64,000 nucleotides of DNA. Source: Carposina sasakii. Lineage: Eukaryota > Arthropoda > Insecta > Lepidoptera > Carposinidae. The position numbers and the translations under genes were made by a program. Positions 1-10,559 of this stretch are shown one piece after another. The stretch spans positions 6,448,001 to 6,512,000 of the forward strand of contig CP053156.1 in assembly GCA_014607495.2 (NCBI GenBank), in the 5' to 3' direction. Position 1 is the stretch's first letter. Each line of letters starts with the position of its first letter. The notes under the pieces are model-generated. The model made no database searches. It had not been told where the DNA came from and was given only the letters and a program-made list of their open reading frames with translations.

Positions 1-60
1 TTTCCCTCCAATAAATTGTTTTGCCGAATGATGCCGTAATATTTCACCATGGATTCATCT
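1..60 (-). pseudogene. piggyBac-type transposase fragment, catalytic-domain piece
   Basis: On the minus strand this end of the window reads as IDESMVKYYG, which matches the conserved DESM motif around a catalytic Asp of piggyBac (DDE_Tnp_1_7) transposases. The usual residues after the G are altered, so the copy has drifted. It is the continuation of the N-terminal pieces at 348-958, separated from them by a retroposon (73-335) and by loss of most of the domain that normally lies between. The element continues beyond the left edge. Seen: motif and order. Known: family motif. Inferred: a single dead insertion. Confidence 0.7.
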
Positions 61-347
61 ATGGAAATATTTCACATATATAATATAATCACGCCTTTAT
101 CCCTTATGAGGTAGGCAGAGCACCAAGGGCCGACAGAACCACGTGGTGCCACTTCTGACCAATTTTGAGGGTATAGTTGAGATGTACAAGTTCGGTTAGT
201 AGTGACAGGTGGTCAGCCCATCGCCTACAAAACACCAAAACCCTCTTGTCCCTCTACTGACTTGTACAGTATACCCGGAAAGAGAAGCAGCTGTAGTATT
301 ATATTTTTTTTTACCCCAGAGCAGCATAGAAGAGCATGGAAATATTT
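61..347 (-). mobile_element. Retroposon family A, copy 1, with 12-bp target duplication
   Basis: A roughly 263-bp element (73-335) is flanked by the direct repeat ATGGAAATATTT at 61-72 and 336-347. Read on the minus strand it starts near AGCAGCATAGAAG (reverse complement), has a short A run and ends in an ATGT-type simple repeat, which fits target-primed retroposition of a SINE or short LINE derivative. No open frame is seen. It splits the piggyBac relic. The same family recurs near 10.96, 14.08, 23.42, 30.63, 32.55, 35.77 and 57.12 kb. Confidence 0.75.
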
Positions 348-958
348 TCATGGAAAGTATTCCACTGGTTGAACTTTTTCATAAGCATATCCGCAAGTTT
401 TCGTACTATTCGTACTATTATTTTGATTAGAGTATAAGTTACTATAGTCAGCAGCCATGGCAAATACTTCATCATCAAAAAACATTTCAAATATTTTTAC
501 AGGAGCAAGATCTTTCACTGCTTCTTCCATGCGGTTCTCGTTTTGTTTTTGACTGTCAGTTTCTGTATAGGAGTTTGTATAATTTGGGGTACACTAACGC
601 CAAACTGAAGTATTCGATGTGGAGGAACTTGGTATATTTGGATGATAATTTGCTTGAGGTAGATTGTATCTAATTCGGGCTCTTTTGGTAGCCAATGGCT
701 CACCATCGCTGCTATTTTCTGAATCCGAAAGAACACCAACATTGCGGACAAATACCTCAACATTTCCGGGAACATCATTCGGCAAGTTAGGTGGAGAATC
801 GTCATCAAAACCCTCTTCTACGTCAGTAACAACACTGGGTTCTGGTGGAATTATAGCTAGATCATACTCCAATCCGTCATTATCTTCTAGGATGGAATAT
901 ATGGCCTTTTCTAAGCCTTCAAAGTTGTTACTGGCACTATATCTACGCCTAGGACTCA
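348..958 (-). pseudogene. piggyBac-type transposase, N-terminal region, with stop
   Basis: Reading down from the ATG at 958 (MSPRRRYSASNN) the protein has an acidic stretch with PPEPSVVTDVEEGFDDD and then a basic ATKRARIRY. After one in-frame stop at 591-593 the same frame resumes and gives PVKIFEMFFDDEVFAMAADY, typical of the start of the DDE_Tnp_1_7 domain. This order is the known plan of piggyBac transposases. A longer frame upstream to 1016 adds 19 residues without family likeness, so 958 is the better start. The stop, the internal loss before 61 and the inserted retroposon show that it is dead. A domesticated gene is unlikely for the same reasons. Confidence 0.8.
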
Positions 959-1016
959 TTTTAAAACTCTGAAAGAAATTAGATAATATTAGTTCTCTTG
1001 TGGCCACTGTACCCAA

Positions 1017-4000
1017 ATTGGCACAGCAATATTTTGAATGTCACAAAAACTTATATTCTTATTATACGTAACTGCAATATAGTACAAATCAATAATTATT
1101 TATTGAATTTCATATAATTTTAAGTAAGCATGGTGTTTATATTTGTCTACATTTAATAATATTTGAAAAACAATACATACCTCCACGACGATCTCGTTAA
1201 GAAATTTCAGAAAATCACTATCACAAAATCACAAATTATAGCTAAAACTTATTATTGCAAATTAAATCAGAGTACTTCGAACTACTCAAAAATGTATCAA
1301 TATTTCCTCTGTTATCAAAACTTTTTTTTTCTACCCTCAATAATTAAGTGTTCCCAAATGGGCACGGCAGCCAAGTATGGGTTAAAACAATCTATGCCTT
1401 TGATCTAATGTTGCAGATCCAGCACAAAATGAAGACTGAATTAAGGAATGGAAGTATGTACCTACTATAGAGTTCATTCAATAGAATACTTGGGTGAATT
1501 TCCCAGGTACGTTTTTAGCGCGGCGTGGATGAAAATCGTAGTGGAAAGTGCAAAATGCACATTTATTAATTTTTTTTCATTAAGTTCAGACAGTGAGCTA
1601 GACTAACGTTTAAAACTTAAGACCAAAATCTATATGTTTACACATTAAAAAAAATATCAAAGGCTCTAAATCTAATTGCGGTGCTATGTCCCCACTTCAT
1701 TTGCAAAAATAAATTTGGCTATTTTAATTTTCGGGTGAATTAATTTAACAGAACACATACATATTTTAAAAATACATTAAATGATACTATTATTTACACC
1801 ATGAGCAGTAATTTAACTTAAACCGGTAGTACCTGTAACAGCTTTTTAAAAATGTCCCGCGGAAAAAGTCAATAACGCTGGCGCATTTTGAACATTACAC
1901 TATTTCATCAAAATGAATGAGATAGATGCTAAGCTATCTTTTCCCGCACTGCTCTGTCAAGCTATCGTATACCAAGTACAAGGATGTTTGATACACTGAA
2001 CAGTTTTCCCGCCAAAAACGTAAGTATAACCTGCGGTGGTGCAGGAATACAAATTTATCATATAACGGTGTCATGTGTATTTAAAAAACTAAAAAACTGC
2101 TTAAAAAGAAATTTTACAGATGATTAAAGATTAGATGTATCGACGTAATTGCAAATGAATTATTACAATTAAAATAATAGTGTCCGTTATAATTTTAAAT
2201 TTGTTACTTAATTCTAAGTACGGTGTCGCAACTCCAGTGGCTCCGGTGGCAAAAAAGAGGGCCACCGTAATTTAATAATGTCACCGTAATTGATATTTTG
2301 TCTTTTTGTATACAGGATGACTGGAAAACTGGTATTATTTCTATTGAGATGTAAAAGTACAGCCCATTTTCTACCTTCATGGGTAGGAAGACCTATTAAA
2401 AAAATTACGGCTTCAGGGTTATGCCCCATTTTGTAATGTTTTTAAAATCACCTAGATAAATAAATAATCATTGGAGACAAAACAACAGACATCAACTTGG
2501 CATTGTCAAAGTACAATTACCAAAAGGTTTATAATTTTTTTTCCTGATTCTTCCCTATTCATTCAAAATAATGATTTCACGTAATTCGCTAATTGTGTTC
2601 CTGATGTAGTCTGAGCACTGTAGGTCAATCGATAGACAGCATAAGTACACATATCGACAAGTAGACGTTATAAGATCATAGGAAGGGAACCGTTCCTAAA
2701 TGAACTAAGTTCTTCCAGGCACTTAAGATTCATCTCTCAATATTAATAGCTGACCAATAACAATGTAATATTTTTCTGAGTCCTGACTGTTCTCAGAAAA
2801 AATGTCTATATATTGAATGTTCTACTGGCCTAGTAGGTGTACTCATGCACATAATTATTATCTTCTTCAATCCCACGTTTTGTGATATTGATTATGACTT
2901 GGCCTTCAGTTCAACCTCAAGGAAACCACCTAAAATTACTACTATAAATGAACAGTTACCGAGTAGCTTGAACAAGTACGCTTGATGATAACAGAAGAGT
3001 TCTACTTGCCTCAATATAACACTGCTATAGGCTGTAGCGCCACGGAATGTATTTTTCGAAACCTTTATTGGTCAGCTGCTGGTAAGCTTTCTCATAATAA
3101 GTTACACCTTTTTGAGTAGCTTATTAAATAAGGAATTTAGTTTGATAAAGGGTACGCATGACGCAGTATATTATTTTGAAAGAGTAGGGGCTTTATTGGC
3201 AAAAACATTTAACAAATTTTGCTTGACCATTTCATGTTGATAGATTTTTGGGAGGTCAAAGTATAAAATGTGATTCATTTCTTATATGCCATTCTACTCC
3301 TCTAAAAGGAGATAAAAAAAAATCATAAAATGTCATATCTCCGACACCGTGAATTTCCGGATGGGGTGTTCCTTAATATAAAGGTAGCTAACGAGATGCA
3401 CTTTCACATGTGAAAAGAAATGATTATTTCTGGTTTTCGAAGATTTTTACGTACATATAAATAAATACGGCGAGGTTCCTGAAATGGTGTAGTCAGAATT
3501 GCGAGATCTTAAAGGATACCATGGCCACTACGTTTTATGCTAAGAAAAAACTCACTAGGAAGCATTTTAAAGTATGTAATAAAATATTTCCCTAACTGTT
3601 AACGTGTTCCTTAAATTTGTTATCATAGTTTCTAAGCTATAATCATGATGATAAACATTATTACCAACTAATAAACGAAAAATCTAAAGTTTTCAAGTTC
3701 TTATAAAATAAATAAACAGGTAATTCGTATGATGTTCTCCTGTATTTATAATTCAGCTGGTTGTAATAAATTTCAGTGGAGAGATTAACAATTTCGGTGG
3801 TTTGATAATAATATCGGTGGCGATTGAAATTTTTAAATGCAGATATATCAAGAAATAATACGTTTTTAAAAATGTGTACCATATGACTGAATATTATATA
3901 TTTTTAGCTATTACTTCGAATACAAAAAAGTTATAGAAAGTGGATATAAAATTTCGCCAGCGTAATTAGTCAAAAATCGAGGTTGTTGAAATTCACCCAC

Positions 4001-4297
4001 TTCCCCTGTACGTTTTCGTAATTATCATTTTTTCTATGCATTATGCAGTTATACGAATAGTCGTACACTGAGCAATAGGTTCACCACAGGAACTATTTGG
4101 TAGGAAGGAAACGAACTAGGTACTAGATATTTAAAAAGATTTTGTCAGGGTTAGAACAATAGAAATGTGTTAGATAGAACGGTTAGAACATGGATAGAAC
4201 TTGCAGAGTATGTAGAGAACTAGATATCATAGAACCTTGACTCTACCTATGAGATCTGATAACATTTTAAAGTACAAAGCCAGATATTTGTAATAAA
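1017..4297. other. AT-rich stretch without a recognised gene
   Basis: About 3.3 kb between the piggyBac relic and the DIRS element. Part of 1017-2100 may be the 5' flank of the piggyBac copy, but no TTAA-bounded terminal repeat could be fixed. A 71-codon minus-strand frame at 2214-2429 (MGHNPEAVIFLIG...) matches no family I know and has no supporting context. Nothing else is supported. Confidence 0.5.
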
Positions 4298-4345
4298 AAT
4301 AATACTGTTTTGCATACCAACAAAACAGTTATTATGTGTGTGAAG

Positions 4346-4505
4346 AAACACACAGCATTTGTTTGAAGAACGCATTGATAGACTTCGCCATAAACTAAGT
4401 AAATGCACACAAACTTACCTCCACTTCACCTTACCATCTCTATGACCAGCAGAATGTGCCATGGACATCTGTCATAAGCACATCTGTCACTGTCAAGTTT
4501 CATAG
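4346..4505. repeat. DIRS left inverted terminal repeat
   Basis: Its reverse complement equals 8656-8815 over the whole 160 bp. The outer neighbour (4298-4345) differs from the outer neighbour on the right (8816-8829), as in DIRS elements where the two ends are not identical. Confidence 0.92.
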
Positions 4506-4534
4506 TCTTCATCAAAACCAGCAAGGTCCTTGCT

Positions 4535-4641
4535 CAAATGCTGTGTGTTTCTTCACACACATAATAACTGTTTTGTTGGTATGCAAAACAGTATTATTAT
4601 ATGTGATCAAAACACACAGCATTTGTTTGAAGACTTGTTTG
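4535..4641. repeat. DIRS internal complementary region (circle junction copy)
   Basis: The first part, to about 4599, is complementary to the left extreme (4298-4361). The second part is complementary to the right extreme (about 8794-8829). The two halves overlap by the trinucleotide ATT, which corresponds to the AAT found at both element ends. In DIRS replication this region templates circle closure; the trinucleotide is the expected recombination core. Confidence 0.88.
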
Positions 4642-5297
4642 ATCTCTGCTGGTGTAGGAATATCTACAATGCTATGTGAAATTAAATCTAATGAACCAAT
4701 ATAATAATTTATTTGTTTTAATAACTCCTGTAATCAAATACATTCTGTTATCCAATACTTACTAAGTTAACATTTTTGCTATAAGCCAGTAAATTCTCAT
4801 TTACTTATACTTCTTTCTCACATTACAATAATAATTATAAAGGAAAAAATCTTACTTTTAATATTCTAATAATAATTATGTTACCTTACACAAGAATACT
4901 GTGCTCCTAGAAAAAATAAAATATTTCAAAATTATTACATGCTCCAATGAGATCATACATTTCAATAATCAACAAAAGTTATATACTTATACATACTGAT
5001 GAAGTTATGTAATAATAAATCTTCATTTAAAATTATTGTATTTTGTCTTTAAGTCTAACTGTTTACAATAAAAACTTTGAAATGTGTGAGCACTTTTTTA
5101 ATTTTCTATTTAGAATATCCATGGGTATATCTGTTACCACGCTTTTGTATGAAATAGCAGAACATACACTGCCAGAGGTGCGTCAATTTTAGCTTTTACA
5201 ATCTAAACTTTTAAAATTAAGACCTTAGCTTGTGCAAATAAAGTACCTACCTATTTCAAAATTGAAGCACTCGGAAAGACACCTCCGAACTGGAGCT
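4642..5297. other. AT-rich segment in the place of the recombinase gene
   Basis: About 650 bp between the end of the RNase H ORF and the internal complementary region. In DIRS elements the tyrosine recombinase (about 300 codons or more) lies here. I find no minus-strand frame of useful length and no plausible R...HxxR...Y arrangement. A tract of 13 C (5348-5360) lies just upstream, still inside the pol frame. Confidence 0.6.
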
Positions 5298-6697
5298 CTA
5301 TAAGTTACCAATATAGCACTCACCTACTAATGGATAGCACTTTATAGCCCCCCCCCCCCCGATTTTCCAAGCAAAAAGCTCCAGTAAATCCACCTGGGGT
5401 GGGCAGTTGCTTGTTGTGAGGTCTATGAGATTGGTCCTAAGGTTTTGTATGCGCACTGGTTCTGCTTGAGCTCGTGCCCGCAGATCCGCTAACCAGTAGC
5501 ACTGGCTCCAATATGGAGCTATTATTATGTAAATTCCCTCGGCTGTGTTAAGGTGGCATAACACTCGGGGAATTAAATTCGGTGGCGGAAACACCCATGC
5601 CAGCCCGTATTTCCAGTGACGACTGAATGCGTCGCAGTAGCTTGCGGAGCCATCTGTGGCATCCCAAGACACGTAATTTCTTACGACTGCAGATCTTTTG
5701 GAAGCAAACAGGTCTATCTCGGGTATACCCCAGATTCTGAATACAGCCTCCGAGGCCGGGGGTAACAAGTGCCATTCCGGCACTGGTTTGTTTCGAGACA
5801 GGCGGTCGGCAATGCCGTTGTATCTTCCCGGAAGATACGCCGCCGATAGCAGGATGTTCAGTTGCTCCGACAACTCTAAGAGTTTCGTTGTCAATTCTAA
5901 TAGGCTAAGTGAGCGTGTACCACCCTCGTTTCTAATATACGCTACTAAATTCCTGTTGTCTGACTGTACGAGAATGTGAGCATGCCTTAGATCTTTCTGC
6001 TGTGACTTTATGGCGCCGTACACAGCGAACAACTCCTTGATATTGGAATGCCAATGACTCTGGTACCTGGTCCAGGTGCCGGAAAGATATTGGTTGTTCA
6101 GCTGAGCGCCCCAGCCCGCATCCGCTGCGTCTGTGGTTAGAAAATGAGTCACCTCTCTTTTGTGCAGAGCCACCGTACTATGGTCTATGGCCTTCCGCCA
6201 CCAGGATAGTTCCTGTAGCACAGGATGAGGGAGCTGTCTCTTTTGTCCTGCTCTCCGATGAGGGAAGTTTCTTAAAAACCGTTGGGTTCTGCGACAATGC
6301 AAGCGTCCTCTTGGAGTGGTTAAATTTGCAAAGTTGAGGAGCCCTAAAAGGCACTGAATCTCTCTTAGTGACGCTTGACCCTGGCTGAGAGTCTTGTCTA
6401 TAGTCTTTTTTATTCTTAATACCTTCCCTGAAGGCAGTGCCATAGTACTCTTCTGTGTATCCCACAGAATTCCTAAGTATTCCAGCTGCTGTGCAGGTTT
6501 GATAACAGACTTCTGGAAGTTTACATGCCACCCAAGTTCTTCCAGAAGGCACAGAGTCTCCGAGACCTGACCTATGAGTCTTTCTCTGTCTTGACTTACC
6601 AAAAGGTAATCATCCAAGTAGACCAAAAGCCTGACTCCCCTTGATCGTAGTATTTCCGCAATCCAATTGGACAGGGCAGCAAATGTTCGAGGGCCGA
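5298..6697 (-). pseudogene. DIRS pol, distal RT and RNase H
   Basis: Downstream half of the DIRS polymerase in a different frame from the proximal RT. Reading from 6695 it shows GPRTFAALSNW, the RT active-site box VYLDDYLLV at about 6609-6623, then an RNase H domain with LTTDAADAGWG, a downstream KELFAV glutamate and LVQSDNRN, the expected D-E-D acidic residues, and LPGRYNGIADRLSR. RT copies the element RNA and RNase H removes the template. The frame opens at 6827, but residues before 6695 are out of frame and not RT-like. It ends at 5298 after a run of four glycines encoded by the 13-base G tract. No methyltransferase or recombinase domain follows. Confidence 0.9.
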
Positions 6698-7318
6698 AGA
6701 TAAGCCAAAGGGGAGGGAGGTTAGTTGCAGTACCTCCTGGTTGTAACATATTCTCAAAAAGCGGCGGTGAGATTTGGCAATAGGAAGATGGAAATATGCT
6801 TGATGCAAATCTATTTTTGTCATCCAATCTCCTTCCTGCAAGAACATTGCCACATCTGACTGCGAGACTAAATTGAAATGTTTGGTTGCAATATATCTAT
6901 TTAAACCCCTGAGGTCAAAAATAGGGCGCATGTTGCCATCTGGCTTCTTTATTAAAAACATTTTGGAAAGGAAACCCATATCTAAGATCTGTGGCTTTTC
7001 CAATATACCCTTCTCTTTCAGGTCCTGAATTACTGCAGACATCTCCGGGGAAGATCTAGTAGAAAACATCTTCAATCTATGTGATGTTAGGTAGAGAAGA
7101 GGGGGTTTCTTGTTAAAAGGAACTCGGCCTCCTGTTACAGTATTAATTATAAACTGATTTGCCCCTAACTCCTTCCATTTTTGCACACTTTGTTGCAGAC
7201 AACCTCCCCGGAAAGCCCTCTGTATTTGAACATAATTATTTTGATTGTTTCCCTTTATTGCTGATGGCATTTTCTTGGTTGGTGTTGTTTCGAAAGGAGT
7301 GTTGTCTCTTATAGGCAC
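6690..7318 (-). pseudogene. DIRS pol, proximal RT (fingers and first catalytic Asp)
   Basis: The frame from 7318 contains KKPDGNMRPIFDLRGLN, then TKIDLHQAYFHLPI with the first catalytic Asp, and SLPFGLSSA. The sequence stays RT-like to about 6697; further on the same frame gives unrelated residues and stops at 6596. RT homology resumes in the -1 related frame (see 5298-6697), which is what loss of one base near 6691-6698 would cause. The start overlaps the end of the gag-like ORF by 83 bases in another frame, so the native protein may be made by frameshifting or re-initiation. The break is fatal for this copy. Confidence 0.88.
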
Positions 7319-8498
7319 GAAAATTATTATTAGATTTTAACCTATTGCTATTGTTAGAATTATTATTATTATTTTTAAAAGTTTTATTTGGTACTGTGTT
7401 AAATATTCTATCTTGTCTCTGACTTGTAGAAGACTGCTCACGAGAAAAACTCTTCTCCTTTAAATAACTTGGGGTATTAAGCCAATTCTGAGATCCACCT
7501 AGAGACTGAATAATAGGCTGCAATGCTTGCCTACTAAAAAGGTATTCCGAGCTTGGGGGAATATTTCTTAATGAAGCTTTTAAATTATTATTACCTATTT
7601 CTTTAAGAATCCTTTCCCTTCTTATTTCTATACACTCACTGCGTCTACCACAAATCATCTGCATAATTTTTTCAGTATTTTTGTACAACTCAGAACCCTG
7701 CCCAAGCAAGGAAGAGACTTTGTCAAATAAAGAAGAAGGATTTAAGTCTCCTGGATTAGCAGCAGCCCAGTTAACTAAATTTTGCAAACCTTGTCTAAGC
7801 ATTTCCCGCTGCTCTAGCTCAGCATTTGTTAAAGAAGCAAGCATGTTTTCAGCGGAAGCTAAATAATCTTTAGTTTTATTAAAATGGCAAAGTTCCTCAT
7901 TCACTTTTAAAGCCACAAACCCAGGTGTAGCAGCATATGATTGCATAATTGACTTATAACGTATACCCTTCCATGCTTGTGAATCAAAATGCTGAAGGCG
8001 AGTAACCTCCTCCAGTCGGAGAGTATTTGCCAAAGGAATTACTCTTTTATCATCAAACTCAGTATTAAGTGTACCAAGACCTAACTGAAGGTTTCTTGTT
8101 GAGTTACAAGGATTAACCAAAAAAGTGTTTTGAACTTTCTTTGGAAACTCTGAATTATCAGTGCTTGTACTAGGCTCTGGGAGTGTTATAGATGCAGACT
8201 TTTGCGTCAACGAGGATATATAATGCGGTAGCTGTGTTAAATAACCGGATATATAATTTACCTGCTGCGATAAATCATCAATACGCTGATCAGAAACATG
8301 CTTATTGTACTTACGGCGTTTGTTGGGAGGAGGTGAGGCCATACCTCTCTCATCTTCCGAAGATGAGGAAGTTTCTCTCTCCTCACCAGATTCTACCAAC
8401 ATACGGCCCTCTGGCCGCTCTTCATCCAAAGCAGCGGCATCAGATTGAGCACGTGAGCCGGCGTCAATTTCACTTACCGAACTTCGTGATTTCCTCAT
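7236..8498 (-). CDS. DIRS gag-like ORF1, 420 codons
   Basis: An intact 420-codon frame starting just inside the right terminal repeat. The N-terminus is acidic and Ser-rich (EERETSSSSEDERG) followed by a basic NKRRKYNKH, a likely nuclear-localisation or RNA-binding patch. The middle is helical without a known motif. The C-terminus is Asn-, Lys- and Arg-rich (NNNNNSNNSNRLKSNNN). No CCHC zinc knuckle is seen. Position before RT and charge pattern fit the structural (gag-like) protein of DIRS elements; sequence likeness to a named gag could not be tested. It is the only intact ORF in the element. Confidence 0.8.
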   Translation of the reverse strand: MRKSRSSVSEIDAGSRAQSDAAALDEERPEGRMLVESGEERETSSSSEDERGMASPPPNKRRKYNKHVSDQRIDDLSQQVNYISGYLTQLPHYISSLTQKSASITLPEPSTSTDNSEFPKKVQNTFLVNPCNSTRNLQLGLGTLNTEFDDKRVIPLANTLRLEEVTRLQHFDSQAWKGIRYKSIMQSYAATPGFVALKVNEELCHFNKTKDYLASAENMLASLTNAELEQREMLRQGLQNLVNWAAANPGDLNPSSLFDKVSSLLGQGSELYKNTEKIMQMICGRRSECIEIRRERILKEIGNNNLKASLRNIPPSSEYLFSRQALQPIIQSLGGSQNWLNTPSYLKEKSFSREQSSTSQRQDRIFNTVPNKTFKNNNNNSNNSNRLKSNNNFRAYKRQHSFRNNTNQENAISNKGKQSK

Positions 8499-8655
8499 TT
8501 TAACGTATTACTTACACTTGAAAAAGTAACTAAAAACGATTCCGAAACACTTTATTTTGTATTTTAACAGTAATTAACAAGCTAATATTGTTATAAACTG
8601 AAATAAAAGGATTTACAAAAAATATTGGCGACTATTACGTGCGAAATCTACAACG

Positions 8656-8815
8656 CTATGAAACTTGACAGTGACAGATGTGCTTATGACAGATGTCCAT
8701 GGCACATTCTGCTGGTCATAGAGATGGTAAGGTGAAGTGGAGGTAAGTTTGTGTGCATTTACTTAGTTTATGGCGAAGTCTATCAATGCGTTCTTCAAAC
8801 AAATGCTGTGTGTTT
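8656..8815. repeat. DIRS right inverted terminal repeat
   Basis: Reverse complement of 4346-4505. The ORF1 start at 8498 lies 158 bp inside it, so this side should hold the element promoter. The extension 8816-8829 ends in ATATAAT, complementary to the second half of the internal complementary region. Confidence 0.92.
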
Positions 8816-8829
8816 TGATCACATATAAT

Positions 8830-10000
8830 TAACAATTTTACGTCAACATAGGTACCCACGAGAAGGTACCAGTAATAAATAAAGTTCTAATTCCAGTTTC
8901 TATTACTAAAATTATGTACATAATTTATTTTTAAAAACTAAAATGCGAGGTGAATGATTATAACCGTCAAAATCTATAAAACCTTTCGTTTAGTACTCAT
9001 TTCCTGTTATGTATTATGTCGTTTTAATTCCGCTACAATTAAGGTAAAGTTTTATATTTCAACAAAATATAGGTAAATTGTACGTACTTACACACTTTAT
9101 ACTTATTATTTATTGGTTGATGATGAAAAAAACATCCGTGTAATGTTGTATCAGTGCTCTCTTTATAGGTGTAATTTATGGAATTTGTCTGGGAAAAAAA
9201 AGAAATGGAGAAGGGCCATTTGCGCAGCATACGTACGTACATAATGTAGGTAATTTATGTACTTGGTTACTTGTTTTAAACACATAGGAGGAGAAAAGAT
9301 CTATAACATTTAACCTAGACGGGTACCTATACTAAGCAACAGTAGATATACTTATATTTACTAAGTTATTCAGATATTTATACATCATGACTACTTACGA
9401 AACAAACATCGATATTTTATTGATCAATGTTCGCACCTATCGATATTCGAACCCCGACTCTATGGCAAGCAGATGGTCGATATGACTTAGTTGACTTATT
9501 TAGTGCTAATCGATCGCAAGGACTAGACTAGACGATGTAGAGAATTATTAAAAGGTCCATCCATATCGTCTAATAAGTCGACAACCATATTATGATTTTT
9601 TAGGTAATTAACCAAATCATAGTTAATTAATTATGCAGCTGAGCATAAAAGAGCACGCCTAGCGACATTCCGCTCCGAGTTAGGAATCCTGACTCATTAC
9701 CTACGCCTAGGCTTGGCCTAAATTGCAGAGATAAAACCTTAGGTTCAACATGTTTAGGTATTTTGTGTTAAAAGAGAAACCTAGGTATTTACCTATCTAA
9801 AAATACTTAAAATAAAAAAATATAACTAACCAGATACGGAATACGGTAAATAAATTACCCACACGGAAGACGTTATTATAAATTTTATTAACGGTTTTGA
9901 ATTTATGAATGTCCCGGAAACTACTTGCCCAATGATTCCGACCTTTTGGCGGTAAAATTTACTTTTTCTACTTCCCTATCAGCCCTTCAAGGCTTCAAGG
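8830..10000. other. No gene recognised
   Basis: AT-rich sequence with stop codons in all frames; the longest frame (9039-9242, minus) has no recognisable features. A short match to a tRNA B box on the minus strand near 9450 is too weak to call. Confidence 0.4.
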
Positions 10001-10009
10001 AAATGTGCT

Positions 10010-10322
10010 AACAATAGCCTGCCAGGACCAAGCTATATTCGACCTTAGTCGTATTAAAACGCAACTTGTGCAAGCCGTACGTACGCGCGGAGTTGCGCGC
10101 GCTTCGACATTCCCGCCATACGGTGCGCGCGAAAACACGCATTGGAAAAAATGTCAAAATAAAACCAAAAAAACAAAAATCACTTGTAATCAAGCAATAG
10201 TTAAAAGAGAAATAATAGTTTTATTTAATAAGAATAAAAAGTATTTTTTTCTGTTTATTTTTTGTTATGTATTAGTGATTGTGTTTAAAAAGTGCGGTGT
10301 TTGGCTCCGTGATGGTGTCACC
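10010..10322 (+). promoter_or_regulatory. Possible promoter and 5' leader
   Basis: A local island rich in CG and GCGC steps (about 10078-10135, with TACGCGCGGAG and GGTGCGCGCG) stands out in AT-rich surroundings and precedes a start codon in good context (CACCATG at 10320). No clear TATA box is seen. The leader after the island is A/T-rich. The assignment depends on the exon at 10323. Confidence 0.3.
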
Positions 10323-10409
10323 ATGTTGATGGTCTATGGGCTGCTGTTTTTCCTATTGGTAACGGAGGCATTGGAACACAATTTGACAATTTCCTCAAAT
10401 AATGTATTG
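10323..10409 (+). CDS. Candidate first coding exon with signal peptide
   Basis: From the ATG at 10323 the reading is MLMVYGLLFFLLVTEALEHN, a hydrophobic core followed by a polar segment, as in a secretory signal peptide. After 29 codons there is a donor ATTG/GTGAGT at 10409/10410, leaving phase 0. The frame closes soon after the donor, as an intron would. The next exon is not identified close by. The lipase exon at 39205 begins in phase 0 on the same strand and lacks a start, so this could be its first exon, 29 kb upstream. It could equally start an unrelated secreted protein or be chance. Confidence 0.4.
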
Positions 10410-10559
10410 GTGAGTTTTCTATTTCGATAATACGCTTATCACTGCGATAAAATCTATTTGGGCGACTCTACTACACTGTATCAAGTCAATCTAACATCAT
10501 GTTATTGTTCAGGGTAGGTATACAAGGGTTATTTATTGGTGTCTTAGCTGATGATATTT

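Larger units (their letters stand above)
4298..8829 (-). mobile_element. DIRS-type retrotransposon lacking tyrosine recombinase
   Basis: A 4532-bp element read on the minus strand. It has 160-bp inverted terminal repeats (4346-4505 and 8656-8815) with no mismatch found by eye, different outer extensions on each side, and an internal complementary region at about 4535-4641 that is complementary to both outer ends joined together. This layout is diagnostic of DIRS1-like elements, which replicate through a circle. Coding order from the right is gag-like ORF, then RT and RNase H. The tyrosine recombinase expected after RNase H is absent; 4642-5297 is AT-rich with no long minus-strand frame. AAT stands at both termini and no longer target duplication is seen, as expected for YR elements. 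The copy is also frameshifted in RT, so it is non-autonomous or dead. Confidence 0.9.

Noticed and set aside
2214..2429. 71-codon minus frame MGHNPEAVIFLIG...
   Set aside because: No family recognised, no context; kept only as a note.
5548..5775. Minus-strand 75-codon frame and the plus-strand frame 5698-5979
   Set aside because: Shadows of the DIRS RNase H frame.
6178..6552. Minus-strand 124-codon frame
   Set aside because: Overlaps the RT/RNase H frame in another phase and has no likeness to a known domain.
5298..6827. Using the ATG at 6827 as the RT start
   Set aside because: The first 44 residues are out of frame with RT; the true domain begins in the other frame at up to 7318.
9430..9470. 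Minus-strand B-box-like GGGGTTCGAATAT
   Set aside because: No A box at the right distance and no stem pairing.
10005..10322. Upstream part of the 141-codon plus frame
   Set aside because: Low-complexity, Lys-rich translation of an apparent leader; the signal-peptide ATG at 10323 is the better start.
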